A stretch of DNA of 64,000 nt, from assembly GCF_001042635.1 (NCBI RefSeq), contig NZ_AP012331.1:2604001-2668000 (forward strand), written 5' to 3'. Positions 8,693 through 17,830 of the stretch are shown here, one piece after another. Source of the DNA: Bifidobacterium scardovii JCM 12489 = DSM 13734. GTDB taxonomy: Bacteria > Actinomycetota > Actinomycetes > Actinomycetales > Bifidobacteriaceae. A program made the translations under genes and the position numbers. A model generated the notes under the pieces. That model saw only the letters and a list, made by a program, of their open reading frames with translations, ran no database searches and was not told the DNA's origin. The first letter of the stretch is position 1; every line of letters starts with the position of its first letter.

Positions 8693-8911
8693 CCGCCGGC
8701 AAGCCGCGCACCGTCAGCCAATATATGGGCGCCGCCCGCCCCTCCACCGGGCCTGCCACTAGGATGAGGTGGATTACACTTGGCTAGTAGCAGCCGTTCA
8801 GGAGCCACAAGCGCCGGACGCATCTGCCGCCCCGGGCCGCCCGGCATATCCGCGCGCCCCGCGTGTGCGGCCTACGAACCCAAGCGACCGACCAGGAAGT
8901 TGAGAGGAACC
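8693..8911 (+). other. Leader region before ilvB
   Basis: About 220 bases separate rnc and ilvB. A TACACT hexamer (8775-8780) could be a -10 site, which would give an untranslated leader of about 125 bases. GAGAGG lies before the ilvB ATG. I looked for a leader peptide rich in Ile, Val or Leu codons and for a T-box and found neither. Confidence 0.4.
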
Positions 8912-10828
8912 ATGGTGACACCAACGCCTCTTCAGGCATTCAGCGGCGTGCCGAAAACGCACGCCGGAAACGACAGGCAGACCATTGTCGACGGCGAGAA
9001 AATGACCGGCGCACAGGCGCTGGTTCGTGCGCTGGAGGATTTGGGCGTTCAGGACGTGTTCGGCCTGCCGGGCGGCGCGATTCTGCCGGTATACCACGCG
9101 ATCAACGACGACACGAAGTTCCGCTTCACGCTGGTGCGCCACGAGCAGGCCGCCGGCCACGCAGCAGAGGGATACGCGGTGGCCACCGGCCGCGTCGGCG
9201 TGTGCATCGTCACATCCGGCCCCGGCGCGACGAACATGATCACCCCGATCGCCGACGCGAATATGGATTCGGTGCCGCTGGTCGTGATCACCGGTCAGGT
9301 CGGCGTGGCCGCGATCGGCACCGACGCCTTCCAGGAGGCCGACATCGTCGGCGCGACCTATCCGGTCGTCAAGCATTCGTATCTGGTGACGAGCGCGCAG
9401 GACATCCCCCGCGTGCTTGCCGAAGCGCACTACATCGCCCGTTCCGGTCGCCCCGGACCGGTCGTCGTCGACCTGACGAAGACCGCCCAGACCGGCGAGA
9501 TGTACTACTCGTGGCCGCAGCGCATGATCCTGCCCGGCTACAACCCGACCACCAAGGCGCACGGCCGCGTGCTCTCCGACGCCGCGAAGCTGTTCGCCCA
9601 GTCGTACCGGCCGGTGCTGTACGTGGGCGGCGGCGCGGCGCGTTCCAACGCCTCCGCCGAGGTCGCCGAACTGGCCGAGGTGACCGGCGCCCCGATCGTC
9701 ACGACGCTGCCGGCGCGCGGCATCGTGCCCGACTCCAATCCGAAGAACCTCGGCATGCTGGGCATGCACGGCACGGTCGCGGCGACCGCCGCGGCGCAGC
9801 GCTGCGATCTGCTGGTCGCGATCGGCGCCCGCTTCGACGACCGCGTGACCGGCAAGCTCGACGCCTTCGCGCCGGGCGCCCGCGTGATCCACATCGACAT
9901 CGACCCGGCGGAGATCGGCAAGAACCGCGCCCCGGACGTGCCGATCGTGGGCGACGTGGCGACCGTGCTCCACGATCTGATCCCCGAGATCAAGCGTTCG
10001 CAGGCGATCGGTGGCAAGCCCAACCTCAAGCCGTGGTGGGACCAGCTCGACGCGCTGCGCGATCGGTACACGATCCGCTACGACGAGCCGTGCGACCAGC
10101 CGACCGACGGTTCGCTGTCCCCGCAGTGGGTGGTCGAGCAGCTGTCGAAGAAGGCCGATCCGTCCACGATCTGGGTGTCCGGCGTGGGCCAGCACCAGAT
10201 GTGGGCCGCGCAGCTGGTCGATTTCGAAAAGCCGCATTCGTGGATCTCCTCGGGCGGCCTCGGCACCATGGGATTCGGCCTGCCGGCGGCCATCGGCGCC
10301 TCCATCGGCTCCGAGCGCGATTTCCAGGGCAAGAAGCCGGTGTGGCTGATCGACGGCGACGGTTCGTTCCAGATGACATCCGAGGAGCTGGCGGCAGCCT
10401 TCCTCGACCACGCGCCGGTGAAGATCGCGATTCTCAACAACTCCGTCTACGGCATGGTGCGCCAGTGGCAGACGCTGTTCTACGAGCACCACTACTCGGC
10501 CACGAACCTGCTGGACGGCGAGGCGAAGGAGGGCGGCGAGTTCTTCGACGTGCCCGACTTCGTGAAGCTGGCCGAGGCGTACGGGTGCGTCGGCATGCGC
10601 GCGTTCACCGAGGACGAGGCGATCGCCGCGATAGACAAGGCGAACGAGATCGACGACCGCCCGGTGCTCATCGACTTCCGCGTGTGGAAGGACGCGATGG
10701 TGTGGCCGATGGTCGCGGCCGGCGCGTCCAACGACGACGTCACGTACCGCCCCGGAACCCAGCCGCTGCATCCGAACGGCGCGCCGGCCGACGATTCCGC
10801 CGACGCCTCCAGCAACGCGAGCTTCTGA
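8912..10828 (+). CDS. ilvB: Acetolactate synthase, large catalytic subunit
   Basis: This thiamine-diphosphate enzyme makes acetolactate or acetohydroxybutyrate, the first common step of valine, leucine and isoleucine synthesis. The 638-residue protein has [19 protein letters not shown] (about residues 77-95), including the Glu that activates thiamine diphosphate, the central FAD-type domain with [23 protein letters not shown] sequence, and the C-terminal cofactor motif [17 protein letters not shown] with [16 protein letters not shown]. The start at ATG 8912 has GAGAGG upstream; earlier in-frame codons lack one. ilvN follows after 30 bases. Confidence 0.96.
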   Translation: MVTPTPLQAFSGVPKTHAGNDRQTIVDGEKMTGAQALVRALEDLGVQDVFGLPGGAILPVYHAINDDTKFRFTLVRHEQAAGHAAEGYAVATGRVGVCIVTSGPGATNMITPIADANMDSVPLVVITGQVGVAAIGTDAFQEADIVGATYPVVKHSYLVTSAQDIPRVLAEAHYIARSGRPGPVVVDLTKTAQTGEMYYSWPQRMILPGYNPTTKAHGRVLSDAAKLFAQSYRPVLYVGGGAARSNASAEVAELAEVTGAPIVTTLPARGIVPDSNPKNLGMLGMHGTVAATAAAQRCDLLVAIGARFDDRVTGKLDAFAPGARVIHIDIDPAEIGKNRAPDVPIVGDVATVLHDLIPEIKRSQAIGGKPNLKPWWDQLDALRDRYTIRYDEPCDQPTDGSLSPQWVVEQLSKKADPSTIWVSGVGQHQMWAAQLVDFEKPHSWISSGGLGTMGFGLPAAIGASIGSERDFQGKKPVWLIDGDGSFQMTSEELAAAFLDHAPVKIAILNNSVYGMVRQWQTLFYEHHYSATNLLDGEAKEGGEFFDVPDFVKLAEAYGCVGMRAFTEDEAIAAIDKANEIDDRPVLIDFRVWKDAMVWPMVAAGASNDDVTYRPGTQPLHPNGAPADDSADASSNASF

Positions 10829-10858
10829 GGGTCTTCGAGGGTTAAGGAGAATACTGCA

Positions 10859-11413
10859 ATGGCAAATTATCCCGCAACGCAGCCCGGATCCACGCGGCAC
10901 ACGCTGTCCGTGCTGGTGGAGAACCGCCCCGGCGTGCTGGCGCGCATCGCCGGCCTGTTCGCCCGCCGCGCGTTCAACATCGATTCCCTGTCCGTCTCCC
11001 CCACCGAGCGCCCCGACATCTCGCGCGTGACCGTGACCGCCGAAGTGGACGACGTGCCGCTCGAGCAGATCATCAAGCAGCTCAACAAGCTGCTGCATGT
11101 GCTCAAGATCGTCGACCTCGACCCGGCGACCACCGTGGAGCGCGAGCTGGTGCTCATCAAGGTGGCGGCCGACGAGTCGAACCGCTCCGACGTGCTGGAG
11201 ATCGTGCGCCTGTTCCGCGTGCGCGTGGTCGACGTGCACCCCGAGTCGCTGACTATCGAGGCCACCGGCGCCGGCGGCAAGATCGACGCGCTGCTGGGGC
11301 TGCTGGACCACTACGGCATCATCGAGCTGGTCCGCTCCGGTGCGGTCGCCGTGACCCGCGGCCCACGCGCGCTGAGCGAAAAGGTGCTCGGCTCGGAGAT
11401 CACCGGCCGGTAG
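10859..11413 (+). CDS. ilvN: Acetolactate synthase, small regulatory subunit
   Basis: IlvN activates IlvB and makes it sensitive to valine feedback. The 184-residue protein begins with an ACT domain, HTLSVLVENRPGVLARIAGL (about residues 13-32) followed by FNIDSLSVSPTERPDISRVT, and has the C-terminal small-subunit domain with ELVLIKVAADESNRSDVLEI and EATGAGGKIDALLGLL. AAGGAG lies nine bases before the ATG. Encoded directly after ilvB, so the two form one operon. A long perfect hairpin follows the stop. Confidence 0.95.
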   Translation: MANYPATQPGSTRHTLSVLVENRPGVLARIAGLFARRAFNIDSLSVSPTERPDISRVTVTAEVDDVPLEQIIKQLNKLLHVLKIVDLDPATTVERELVLIKVAADESNRSDVLEIVRLFRVRVVDVHPESLTIEATGAGGKIDALLGLLDHYGIIELVRSGAVAVTRGPRALSEKVLGSEITGR

Positions 11414-11435
11414 ACCGGCAATCCGACAAGGTTTC

Positions 11436-11473
11436 GGGGGTGTGTCCGCTCGCCGGCGAGCGGACACACCCCC
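11436..11473. terminator. Perfect 18-bp hairpin after ilvN
   Basis: GGGGGTGTGTCCGCTCGC (11436-11453) pairs perfectly with GCGAGCGGACACACCCCC (11456-11473), leaving a two-base CG centre. It lies 22 bases after the ilvN stop and before the convergent ABC-F gene, so it probably ends transcription. No T-tract follows, so it is not a classical intrinsic terminator. Confidence 0.6.
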
Positions 11474-11547
11474 CGATTGTCGTATACCGGGCCACCGATT
11501 CTTGCCGATTCTTTCCACGGGATCCCGCTGATTCCCGCTGATTCCCC

Positions 11548-11662
11548 GCTGGCATACGATCTCCCATGCCCCGGAAACCGGCCGTATGCCAGCAGTTTTC
11601 TTTCAAACCTTCCTGCTGGCTTACGGCCGGTTTTTGGACCGTACGGGACCGTAAGCCAGCCA
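11548..11662. repeat. Two successive long hairpins in the ilvN / ABC-F gap
   Basis: GCTGGCATACG (11550-11560) pairs with CGTATGCCAGC (11582-11592), followed by AGTTTTCTTT. Next, CTGGCTTACGG pairs with CCGTAAGCCAG across a GGTTTTTGGACC core. The half-sites of the two hairpins are related (CTGGCATACG and CTGGCTTACG). Short direct repeats, CCGATTCTT and CCCGCTGATT, lie just upstream. The region is non-coding and lies between convergent genes. Confidence 0.55.
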
Positions 11663-11672
11663 GGAACCCCGG

Positions 11673-13850
11673 CTACTCCATCTGCTCGGAGAGGTCCATC
11701 CATTCCATTTCCAGGGAGTCCGACTCGTCGGCGACCGCCTGGAGCTGCTGGTTGAGGTCGTTGAGCCCGGCGAAATCGCTCGGATCGTGCGCGGCCATGC
11801 GGGCTTCCAGATCGGCCTTCTGCTCCTCCAGCTTGGCGAGCTTGCGCTCGATGGCGGCGACGCGCTTGCTGGCGTCGTGGAAGGCCTTGCCGGTGAGCTT
11901 CGGCTCGGTGTCGGTTCCTGCCGCGGCCGTTTCCTCGGCGAGCCCGGCGGAGTCCTCCCCCGCGGCCTTGGAACCGCGCTCCGGCGCCTCCTGGGAGAGC
12001 ACCTTGCCGTTTTTGAGGTCCTCGACCATGTCGAGGTAATCCTGCACGCCGCCGGGCAGATGCCGCACCTTGCCGCCGATCAGCGCGAACTGCTGGTCGG
12101 TGACGCGTTCGAGCAGGTACCGGTCATGCGACACGACGATGAGCGTGCCGGGCCAGGTGTCGAGCAGATCCTCCATCACGGCGAGCATGTCGGTGTCCAG
12201 GTCGTTGCCGGGCTCGTCCATGATGAGCACATTCGGCTCGTCGAGCAGGATCAGCAGCAGCTGCATGCGCCGCTTTTGCCCGCCCGACAGGTCGCGGATC
12301 GGCGTCATGAGCTGCGCGGACGCGAAACCGAGGCGCTCCATGAGCTGGCCCGGGGTCACTTCCTTGCCGTCGACGACATAGCTTGGCTTGTAGCGGCTCA
12401 GCACTTCCTTGATCTTGTACTTGTTGAGCTTCTCCAGCTCGTCGAGCCGCTGCGAAAGCACCGCGAATTTGACCGTCTTGCCGATGTTCACGCGCCCGAC
12501 GGTCGGCGTGATCGTGCCGTCGATGAGCTTCAGGAGGGTCGACTTGCCGGCGCCGTTCGCGCCGACGATGCCGAAGCGGTCGCCGGGACCGATCAGCCAG
12601 GTCACATCGTCGAGGATCTTGCGCCCGGTGATGGTGACCTTGCGGGCGGCGGATGTGGCGTCGGCCGCCGCGGTGTCGTCCTCGGCCCGTGCGCCCGGCT
12701 CCGGCGCCGGCGTGGCGGAGCCTTGGACCGCATCGATACCGTGATCGGCCTGCGCGGCCTCCACGGCCTCCGGCACCCCGGCGTCGACCAGGCGCGGGTC
12801 ATCCAGATCGGTGACGGCCACCTCGACCGAGCCGCGCACCTGCGGTTCGGCGTACATCGCCCGCACGACGTCCACGCGGGACGCGGAATCCTCCAGCGCC
12901 GCCGCATCCGGGTCGATGTTCGACAACGACGGCGCGGCCGCGGCACCCTGCGGCTTCTCGAAGATCTGGGTGACGTCGATCAGGTCGACCACCTGCTTGC
13001 CCAGGCGGGACGTGGCCATCTGCCTGAGCTCGACGGTGTTGCGCATGGGCGGCACGTCGGCGATCAGCTCGCGCGCGGCCTTGACGTGGAACTTCTGCTT
13101 GGTGGAGCGGGCGCGGGCGCCGCGGGTCAGCCACGCGAGTTCCTTGCGGGCGAGATTGCGCCGCTTCGTCTCGCGCACGTCGGCCTGGCGATCGCGTTCC
13201 ACACGCTGGAGCATGTACGCGGAGTACCCGCCCTCGAACGGGTCGATCACGCCGTCGTGCACCTCCCACATGGACTCGCAGACCTCGTCGAGGAACCAGC
13301 GGTCGTGGGTGACGAGCAGCAACGCGCCCTGCCCGCGCGACCAGCGGTTCTTCAGGTGCTCGGCCATCCAGTGGATCGTCACCACGTCCAGATGGTTGGT
13401 CGGCTCGTCCAGCGCGAGGATGTCCCACTCGTGCAGCAGCAGGCGGGCGAGATCGGCGCGGCGGCGCTGGCCGCCGGACAGCGAGCCGATCGTGGCGTCC
13501 AGGCTGATGCCGCCGAGCAGCGCTTCGACGATCTCGCGCGAACGGGTCTCCGCGGCCCATTCATAGTCGGCGCGCCCCTCGAGCGCCGCTTGGCGCACGG
13601 TGGCGTCGTCGTCGAGAGGATCGCGCTGGTCGAGCATGCCGAAAGTCAGGCCGCCCCGCTTGGTCACGCGGCCCTCGTCGGGCTCCTGCGTGCCGTTGAA
13701 CAGATGCAGCAGCGTGGACTTGCCGTCGCCGTTGCGGCCGACGATGCCGATGCGGTCGCCTTCGAATACGCCCTGCGTCACATCGGTGAATATGGTCTTC
13801 GTGGCGAAGGCGAGCGAAACGTGTTCAAGTCCAAGGTCATAAGTCGGCAT
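11673..13850 (-). CDS. ABC-F family ATPase (Uup-like)
   Basis: A soluble twin-domain ABC protein of 725 residues. ABC-F proteins act on ribosomes, in translation or antibiotic protection; this one is probably housekeeping. Domain 1 has Walker A GRNGDGKSTLL (about 38-48), signature LSGGQRRRADLARLL and Walker B ILALDEPTNHLD. Domain 2 has GANGAGKSTLLKL, LSGGQKRRMQLLLILL and VLIMDEPGNDLD. The C-terminus (about 640-725) is a coiled coil, as in Uup. Odd: between the domains is a low-complexity Ala/Asp/Glu insert (about residues 300-400) much longer than the usual linker. There are no membrane segments. TACATT lies eight bases before the ATG, so the transcript may be leaderless. Confidence 0.88.
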   Translation of the reverse strand: MPTYDLGLEHVSLAFATKTIFTDVTQGVFEGDRIGIVGRNGDGKSTLLHLFNGTQEPDEGRVTKRGGLTFGMLDQRDPLDDDATVRQAALEGRADYEWAAETRSREIVEALLGGISLDATIGSLSGGQRRRADLARLLLHEWDILALDEPTNHLDVVTIHWMAEHLKNRWSRGQGALLLVTHDRWFLDEVCESMWEVHDGVIDPFEGGYSAYMLQRVERDRQADVRETKRRNLARKELAWLTRGARARSTKQKFHVKAARELIADVPPMRNTVELRQMATSRLGKQVVDLIDVTQIFEKPQGAAAAPSLSNIDPDAAALEDSASRVDVVRAMYAEPQVRGSVEVAVTDLDDPRLVDAGVPEAVEAAQADHGIDAVQGSATPAPEPGARAEDDTAAADATSAARKVTITGRKILDDVTWLIGPGDRFGIVGANGAGKSTLLKLIDGTITPTVGRVNIGKTVKFAVLSQRLDELEKLNKYKIKEVLSRYKPSYVVDGKEVTPGQLMERLGFASAQLMTPIRDLSGGQKRRMQLLLILLDEPNVLIMDEPGNDLDTDMLAVMEDLLDTWPGTLIVVSHDRYLLERVTDQQFALIGGKVRHLPGGVQDYLDMVEDLKNGKVLSQEAPERGSKAAGEDSAGLAEETAAAGTDTEPKLTGKAFHDASKRVAAIERKLAKLEEQKADLEARMAAHDPSDFAGLNDLNQQLQAVADESDSLEMEWMDLSEQME

Positions 13851-13909
13851 AATCCACTAATGTAGCGCCACGCTCCAACCAACGCGCGCCTGCCCGGCGC
13901 GGTGGCGCA

Positions 13910-14638
13910 TCAGGCCTCGAGCGACTGGGCGTAGGTGTTGCAACGGGCCGCGAACCCGGAGAACACCTGCTCGGCGAGCGGCTGCAGCTGCGGGTTGTAT
14001 TCGGCGAAATCATCACGCAGTTTCGACTTGGAGCCGCCGGCCGCCTTGAGATCCTTGACCATGGACGGTTCGTCCAGCCACTCCTCGAGGATCGGCGCGG
14101 TCACTTCCAGATGGAATTGCAGCCCGAGCGCCGAACCGAAGCGGAAGGCCTGCACCTTGGTGGACGAGGACCGGGCGAGCAGCTGCGCGTCGGCCGGCAG
14201 TCCGACCACGTCGTTGTGCCAGTGCAGCACGTTGATCTGCTTGTTCCACATCGAGAAGTAATCGTGCCGGTCCACGCGCTTGATGGGGGCGAACCCGATC
14301 TCCGGAGCCTCGCCGCGTTCGAGCTTGGCCCCCAGCGCGGCCGCGATGATCTGATGGCCGAGGCATACGCCGATCACCGGCTTGCCGACGCTGATCGCCG
14401 CCCGGGCGAGCTTCGCCTCCATCTTCAGCCCCGGATACTTGTCGTAATCGAGCGCGCCCATGGGGCCGCCCATGATCACCACGCCGGCGACCTCGTTGAA
14501 GTCCGGCAGATCCGGCTTCTTTTTCTTCGCGATGTTCAACGTCTGCGTCGCCAGTTCAAGGTCCTCGAGGTTCTCCAAAATCCGTCCCGGCTTCTCCCAC
14601 GGGACGTGCTGCAAAATCAACACCTGCGGCTGCGTCAT
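13910..14638 (-). CDS. Class I glutamine amidotransferase domain protein
   Basis: A 242-residue GATase1 protein resembling the amidotransferase half of GMP synthase. The nucleophile is in GVCLGHQIIAAALG (about residues 91-104) and the His-Glu pair in LGLQFHLEV (about 171-179), so the catalytic triad is complete. VVIMGGPMGALDYDKY is the oxyanion region. Stand-alone members of this family often act on gamma-glutamyl compounds; no synthetase partner is next to it. CACAAT sits six bases before the ATG with no ribosome binding site, which suggests a leaderless transcript. Confidence 0.82.
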   Translation of the reverse strand: MTQPQVLILQHVPWEKPGRILENLEDLELATQTLNIAKKKKPDLPDFNEVAGVVIMGGPMGALDYDKYPGLKMEAKLARAAISVGKPVIGVCLGHQIIAAALGAKLERGEAPEIGFAPIKRVDRHDYFSMWNKQINVLHWHNDVVGLPADAQLLARSSSTKVQAFRFGSALGLQFHLEVTAPILEEWLDEPSMVKDLKAAGGSKSKLRDDFAEYNPQLQPLAEQVFSGFAARCNTYAQSLEA

Positions 14639-14751
14639 GATTCCATTGTGACATCACCTACGTAAACTTTGTTCGACGTTTTGCGCATATTCGTCACCGC
14701 ATGCCCCGATGACCCATAAGATGTCGCCCAACACGAATACCCTCGTAAGGT

Positions 14752-16392
14752 ATGACACAAGCCCCAGAATCAAGCAATTCCAACACTTCCGCAACACCGG
14801 CAGTGGCCCGGGCCGCCGCCGGCCTGAAACTGTACGACACCGCGTCGCATGCGGTGTCGGCGTTCACGCCGCTGAAAGCGGGGAACGTGGGGATCTACGT
14901 GTGCGGCGCGACGGTGCAGTCGTCGCCCCACATCGGCCACATCCGCGCGGCCGTCGCGTTCGACGTGGTGCGCCGGTGGTTCCTGCGGCTGGGTTACAAG
15001 GTCACGTTCATCCGCAACGTGACCGACATCGACGACAAGATTCTCGACAAGGCCGCAGCGGCCGGCCAGCAGTGGTGGGAGCGCGCGTACTTCTACGAGC
15101 GCGAGTTCACGCAGGCGTACGATACGCTCGGCGTGCTGCCCCCGACCTACGAGCCGCGCGCCACCGGACACATGATGGACATGGTCGCGCTGATCCAGCG
15201 GATCATCGACAACGGCCATGGCTACGTAGTCAAGGACCAGGACGGCAAGCCGACCGGCAACGTGTACTTCGACGTGGCGAGCTGGCCGCACTACGGCGAG
15301 CTGACGCACCAGAAGCAGGGCGCGGACGGCGCCGCCCCGGCCGAGGTGGATGAGGCCGCCGCGGTGGCCGACCGCATGGGGCCGAGCGTCGACGCCGCCG
15401 GCGGCGACAAGTACAATCCGGTCGACCCGGCCGACATGTCCCCCGACAAGCGCGATCCGCGCGATTTCGCGCTGTGGAAGGCTCCGAAGGACACCGATCC
15501 GCTGGATGCCCGGTGGGATACCCCGTTCGGCGTCGGGCGCCCGGGCTGGCACATCGAGTGCTCGGCGATGAGCCACCGCTATCTGCAGGATATGTTCGAC
15601 ATCCACGGCGGCGGGCTCGACCTGCGCTTCCCCCACCACGAGAACGAGATGGCGCAGACCCGCGCGGCCGGCTACGAGTCGGCGGCCCGCTGGATGCACT
15701 CGGCGTGGGTGACCACCAAGGGCGAGAAGATGAGCAAGTCGCTGGGCACCGGCCTGTCGGTGCCGAGCGTGCTGGCCGAGCATTCCGCATGGGTGGTGCG
15801 CTATGCGCTCGGCTCCGTGCAATACCGGTCGATGCTGGAATGGTCCGATCAGGCGCTGGTCGAGGCGCAAGCCGCGTACGACCGCGTGTCGAACTTCATC
15901 GAGCGCGCCGGCGTCGCCCTGGGCGGGCAGCCCGGCCGCGAGGAGATCGCCGCCATCGGCGCGGACGAACTGCCGGCCGATTTCGTGGCCGCGATGAACG
16001 ACGACGTGAACGTGTCGGGCGCCACCGCCGCGATCTTCACCGCCATCCGCTCCGGCAACACGCTGCTGTCCCAGCTGGCCGACCGCGCCGACTCCGAGGC
16101 GGCGCGCGCCGAGGTGCGCGAGGCGCTGGTCGCCGTGCGCGCGATGCTCGACACCCTCGGCCTCGATCCGCTGGCCGAGCCGTGGATCGGCGGCGGCGCC
16201 GGAACCGCCGGCGAGGGCGACAACGCCGAGCACGATGCGCTCGACGCGCTGGTGTCGGGCGAGCTGCAGGCCCGCGCCGACGCGCGCAAGGCCCGTGACT
16301 TCGCCAAGGCCGACGCGATCCGCGATGCCCTCGGCGCCGCCGGCATCGCCATCGAGGACGGCCCGCAGGGCAGCACCTGGAGCCTGAAGTAG
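14752..16392 (+). CDS. cysS: Cysteinyl-tRNA synthetase
   Basis: CysS charges tRNA-Cys. The 546-residue protein shows the class I motifs: [20 protein letters not shown] (HIGH-type motif, about residues 49-68) and [10 protein letters not shown] (KMSKS, about 323-332). Zinc ligands are the Cys in [17 protein letters not shown] and the HHENE region. Compared with shorter bacterial homologues, it has an insert rich in Ala, Asp and Glu between GELTHQKQG and [17 protein letters not shown] lies eight bases before the ATG, so a leaderless start is likely. A 12-bp hairpin follows the stop. Confidence 0.96.
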   Translation: MTQAPESSNSNTSATPAVARAAAGLKLYDTASHAVSAFTPLKAGNVGIYVCGATVQSSPHIGHIRAAVAFDVVRRWFLRLGYKVTFIRNVTDIDDKILDKAAAAGQQWWERAYFYEREFTQAYDTLGVLPPTYEPRATGHMMDMVALIQRIIDNGHGYVVKDQDGKPTGNVYFDVASWPHYGELTHQKQGADGAAPAEVDEAAAVADRMGPSVDAAGGDKYNPVDPADMSPDKRDPRDFALWKAPKDTDPLDARWDTPFGVGRPGWHIECSAMSHRYLQDMFDIHGGGLDLRFPHHENEMAQTRAAGYESAARWMHSAWVTTKGEKMSKSLGTGLSVPSVLAEHSAWVVRYALGSVQYRSMLEWSDQALVEAQAAYDRVSNFIERAGVALGGQPGREEIAAIGADELPADFVAAMNDDVNVSGATAAIFTAIRSGNTLLSQLADRADSEAARAEVREALVAVRAMLDTLGLDPLAEPWIGGGAGTAGEGDNAEHDALDALVSGELQARADARKARDFAKADAIRDALGAAGIAIEDGPQGSTWSLK

Positions 16393-16403
16393 CGCCTTCT
16401 CTC

Positions 16404-16434
16404 GTGTATACGGCGTATAGGTCGCCGTATACAC
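16404..16434. terminator. Perfect 12-bp hairpin after cysS
   Basis: GTGTATACGGCG (16404-16415) pairs with CGCCGTATACAC (16423-16434) around a TATAGGT loop, 11 bases after the cysS stop. The neighbours are convergent, so a two-way terminator is likely, although no T-tract follows. Confidence 0.55.
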
Positions 16435-16462
16435 GCCGGCATGCTCCCCTGGCGTGATCCTT

Positions 16463-16525
16463 GGCTCCCCTCTTTGAGGGGAGCCAAGGACAGTCGCCTC
16501 AAGGGCAGCCGCTTCGCGGGCGGCG
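16463..16525. repeat. GGCTCCCCTC hairpin repeat, copy 4 (partial)
   Basis: The palindrome TTGGCTCCCC TCTTT GAGGGGAGCCAA is followed by GGCAGCCGCTTCGCGGGCGG, a shortened unit ending at the stop of the CDF-like transporter gene. A half copy, GCTCCCC, lies just before it. Confidence 0.6.
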
Positions 16526-16527
16526 GA

Positions 16528-17433
16528 TCAGTCGAACACGAAGTCGACGTCGACGATGTGCAGCCGCTTGGTCAGCTCGCGTTCGAGCTCGCGCTTGCAC
16601 TCGACCAGGTCGGCCACGTCGATCGTGGTGCCCGTTCCGGACAGGTAGACGTCGACCGTGTAGTTCATGCCGGTCTTGAAGATCAGGGTCTGCTCGTAGT
16701 CGGTGCCTTCAGGCAGATGGCGCTGGGCCTCGGCCTCGACCATCGCGTTGATCTCGTCGTCGTCGTGCACGCCGCCGACCAGCTCCACCAGCGCGTCGCG
16801 CAGCACGCCGATCGGCTCCTTGATGGTCAGGGCCACGATCGCGAAGGTGATGAAGAAGTCGCCGGTGTAGTGCAGGAAGTCGAGGGGCGTGCCGGTCGGC
16901 AGCAGCAGGAGGAACACGGCGACCACGCCGATACCGAACGACATCGATCCGTCGACCAGCGTGCTTTTCTGCTCGGCGGTGAGCATGGTGCTCGAATTGC
17001 GGATCTTGTGGTTTTCGCTGCGGTAGTACATGTACAGGGCGAAGCAGACGATCACGGTCAGGATCTCGTAGATCACGACCGGCCCGGTCTCGATGCGCGA
17101 TCCGATGCCGAGCGCGAAGTAGTTGTAAGCCACCTGCGTCACGTCGATCAGTGAGAACAGCAGCAGGGAGAGCGTGAGCATCGCCTTGCAGATCGCGTAG
17201 ATCGGCTCGAGGGCGAACATGCCGTTCGGGAAGCGGTCGGTGGTGCGCACGGTGCGCGAGGACAGGTAGGCCGCGACGAACCCGGATAACACGGAGATGG
17301 CGGTAAATGCGGCGTCCAGGAACATGGCCTTGAGGCCGGTCATGAAGAACACGGCCAGACCGGCCGCGACTTGCAGCACGTTGACGACGATGCCAACGAT
17401 CAGGGCTTTGCGTTCTATTCTTTTTTGAGGCAT
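16528..17433 (-). CDS. Cation diffusion facilitator (CDF)-like membrane transporter
   Basis: A 301-residue protein with about six membrane helices (residues 8-28, 35-55, 75-100, 115-135, 160-180, 185-205) and a soluble C-terminal domain (about 215-300) like that of CDF divalent-metal exporters, ending KRLHIVDVDFVFD. RFPNGMFALEPIYAI is the family loop after helix 2. By eye, helix 2 has LDAAFTAIS where CDF proteins usually have DxxxD, and helix 5 has STLVDGSMS where HxxxD is usual, so two of the four expected metal ligands are not evident. Substrate is therefore uncertain. The start chosen (17433) has GGAAGG eight bases upstream; an ATG six codons earlier lacks one. Confidence 0.75.
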   Translation of the reverse strand: MPQKRIERKALIVGIVVNVLQVAAGLAVFFMTGLKAMFLDAAFTAISVLSGFVAAYLSSRTVRTTDRFPNGMFALEPIYAICKAMLTLSLLLFSLIDVTQVAYNYFALGIGSRIETGPVVIYEILTVIVCFALYMYYRSENHKIRNSSTMLTAEQKSTLVDGSMSFGIGVVAVFLLLLPTGTPLDFLHYTGDFFITFAIVALTIKEPIGVLRDALVELVGGVHDDDEINAMVEAEAQRHLPEGTDYEQTLIFKTGMNYTVDVYLSGTGTTIDVADLVECKRELERELTKRLHIVDVDFVFD

Positions 17434-17830
17434 AGGGCGGGCCTTCCACATTGCACGGCATGTCTGCGTTGGCCCGAACCATCATGGTTCGCCTGTTGGC
17501 CCAGGGCGCACGGCAGTCTGCGTATAGGTGGTGTCCAGGGAGTTCCAAACAGCATGAAGAAAGTCCATGCGCATCCAAAATCCACGGCGCTTTGGTCGTT
17601 ATTCATGATAACGGAAACCCCCCGACTGCCTTCACCGAGAGCGGATGCCCCGTGTCGGACAGACAGATGAGCGGGACATGCCCTGATTAGCCGGATGGCG
17701 GGCGCCGGATCGCGGGCGGCGGATGACGGAAACCACTCCCCGGCGCACCCGTCATCCGGTCGTTCCCCGCTGCGCCCCGATCGCCGCGCAAACGTCGTTT
17801 TCCCGCGTGGCGGCTAGACTGGTGCCCACT
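17434..17830. other. Divergent intergenic region, CDF-like gene / ffh
   Basis: No gene is supported here. A 9-bp hairpin, GGATGACGG (17721-17729) with CCGTCATCC (17749-17757), and three tandem degenerate repeats of GCCGGATNGCGGG (about 17688-17730) lie in the ffh-proximal half. TAGACT (17815-17820) is ten bases before the ffh ATG and is the likely -10 site. I looked for 4.5S RNA and saw no match. Confidence 0.45.

Noticed and set aside
8693..8911. Attenuator or T-box before ilvB
   Set aside because: No branched-chain-rich leader peptide and no T-box consensus could be found by eye; only a short MRWITLG frame is present.
8798..11518. Very long open frame (about 906 codons) antisense to ilvB-ilvN
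   Set aside because: It mirrors the codon bias of the GC-rich genes below it, has His/Arg/Asp-rich shadow composition and no family motif. ilvB and ilvN fully explain the region.
11787..13865. 692-codon open frame antisense to the ABC-F gene
   Set aside because: The ABC-F protein on the other strand has all Walker and signature motifs; this frame has none.
17452..17830. 4.5S RNA (ffs) gene next to ffh
   Set aside because: No GGAAG-containing tetraloop hairpin of the required form was found in the gap.
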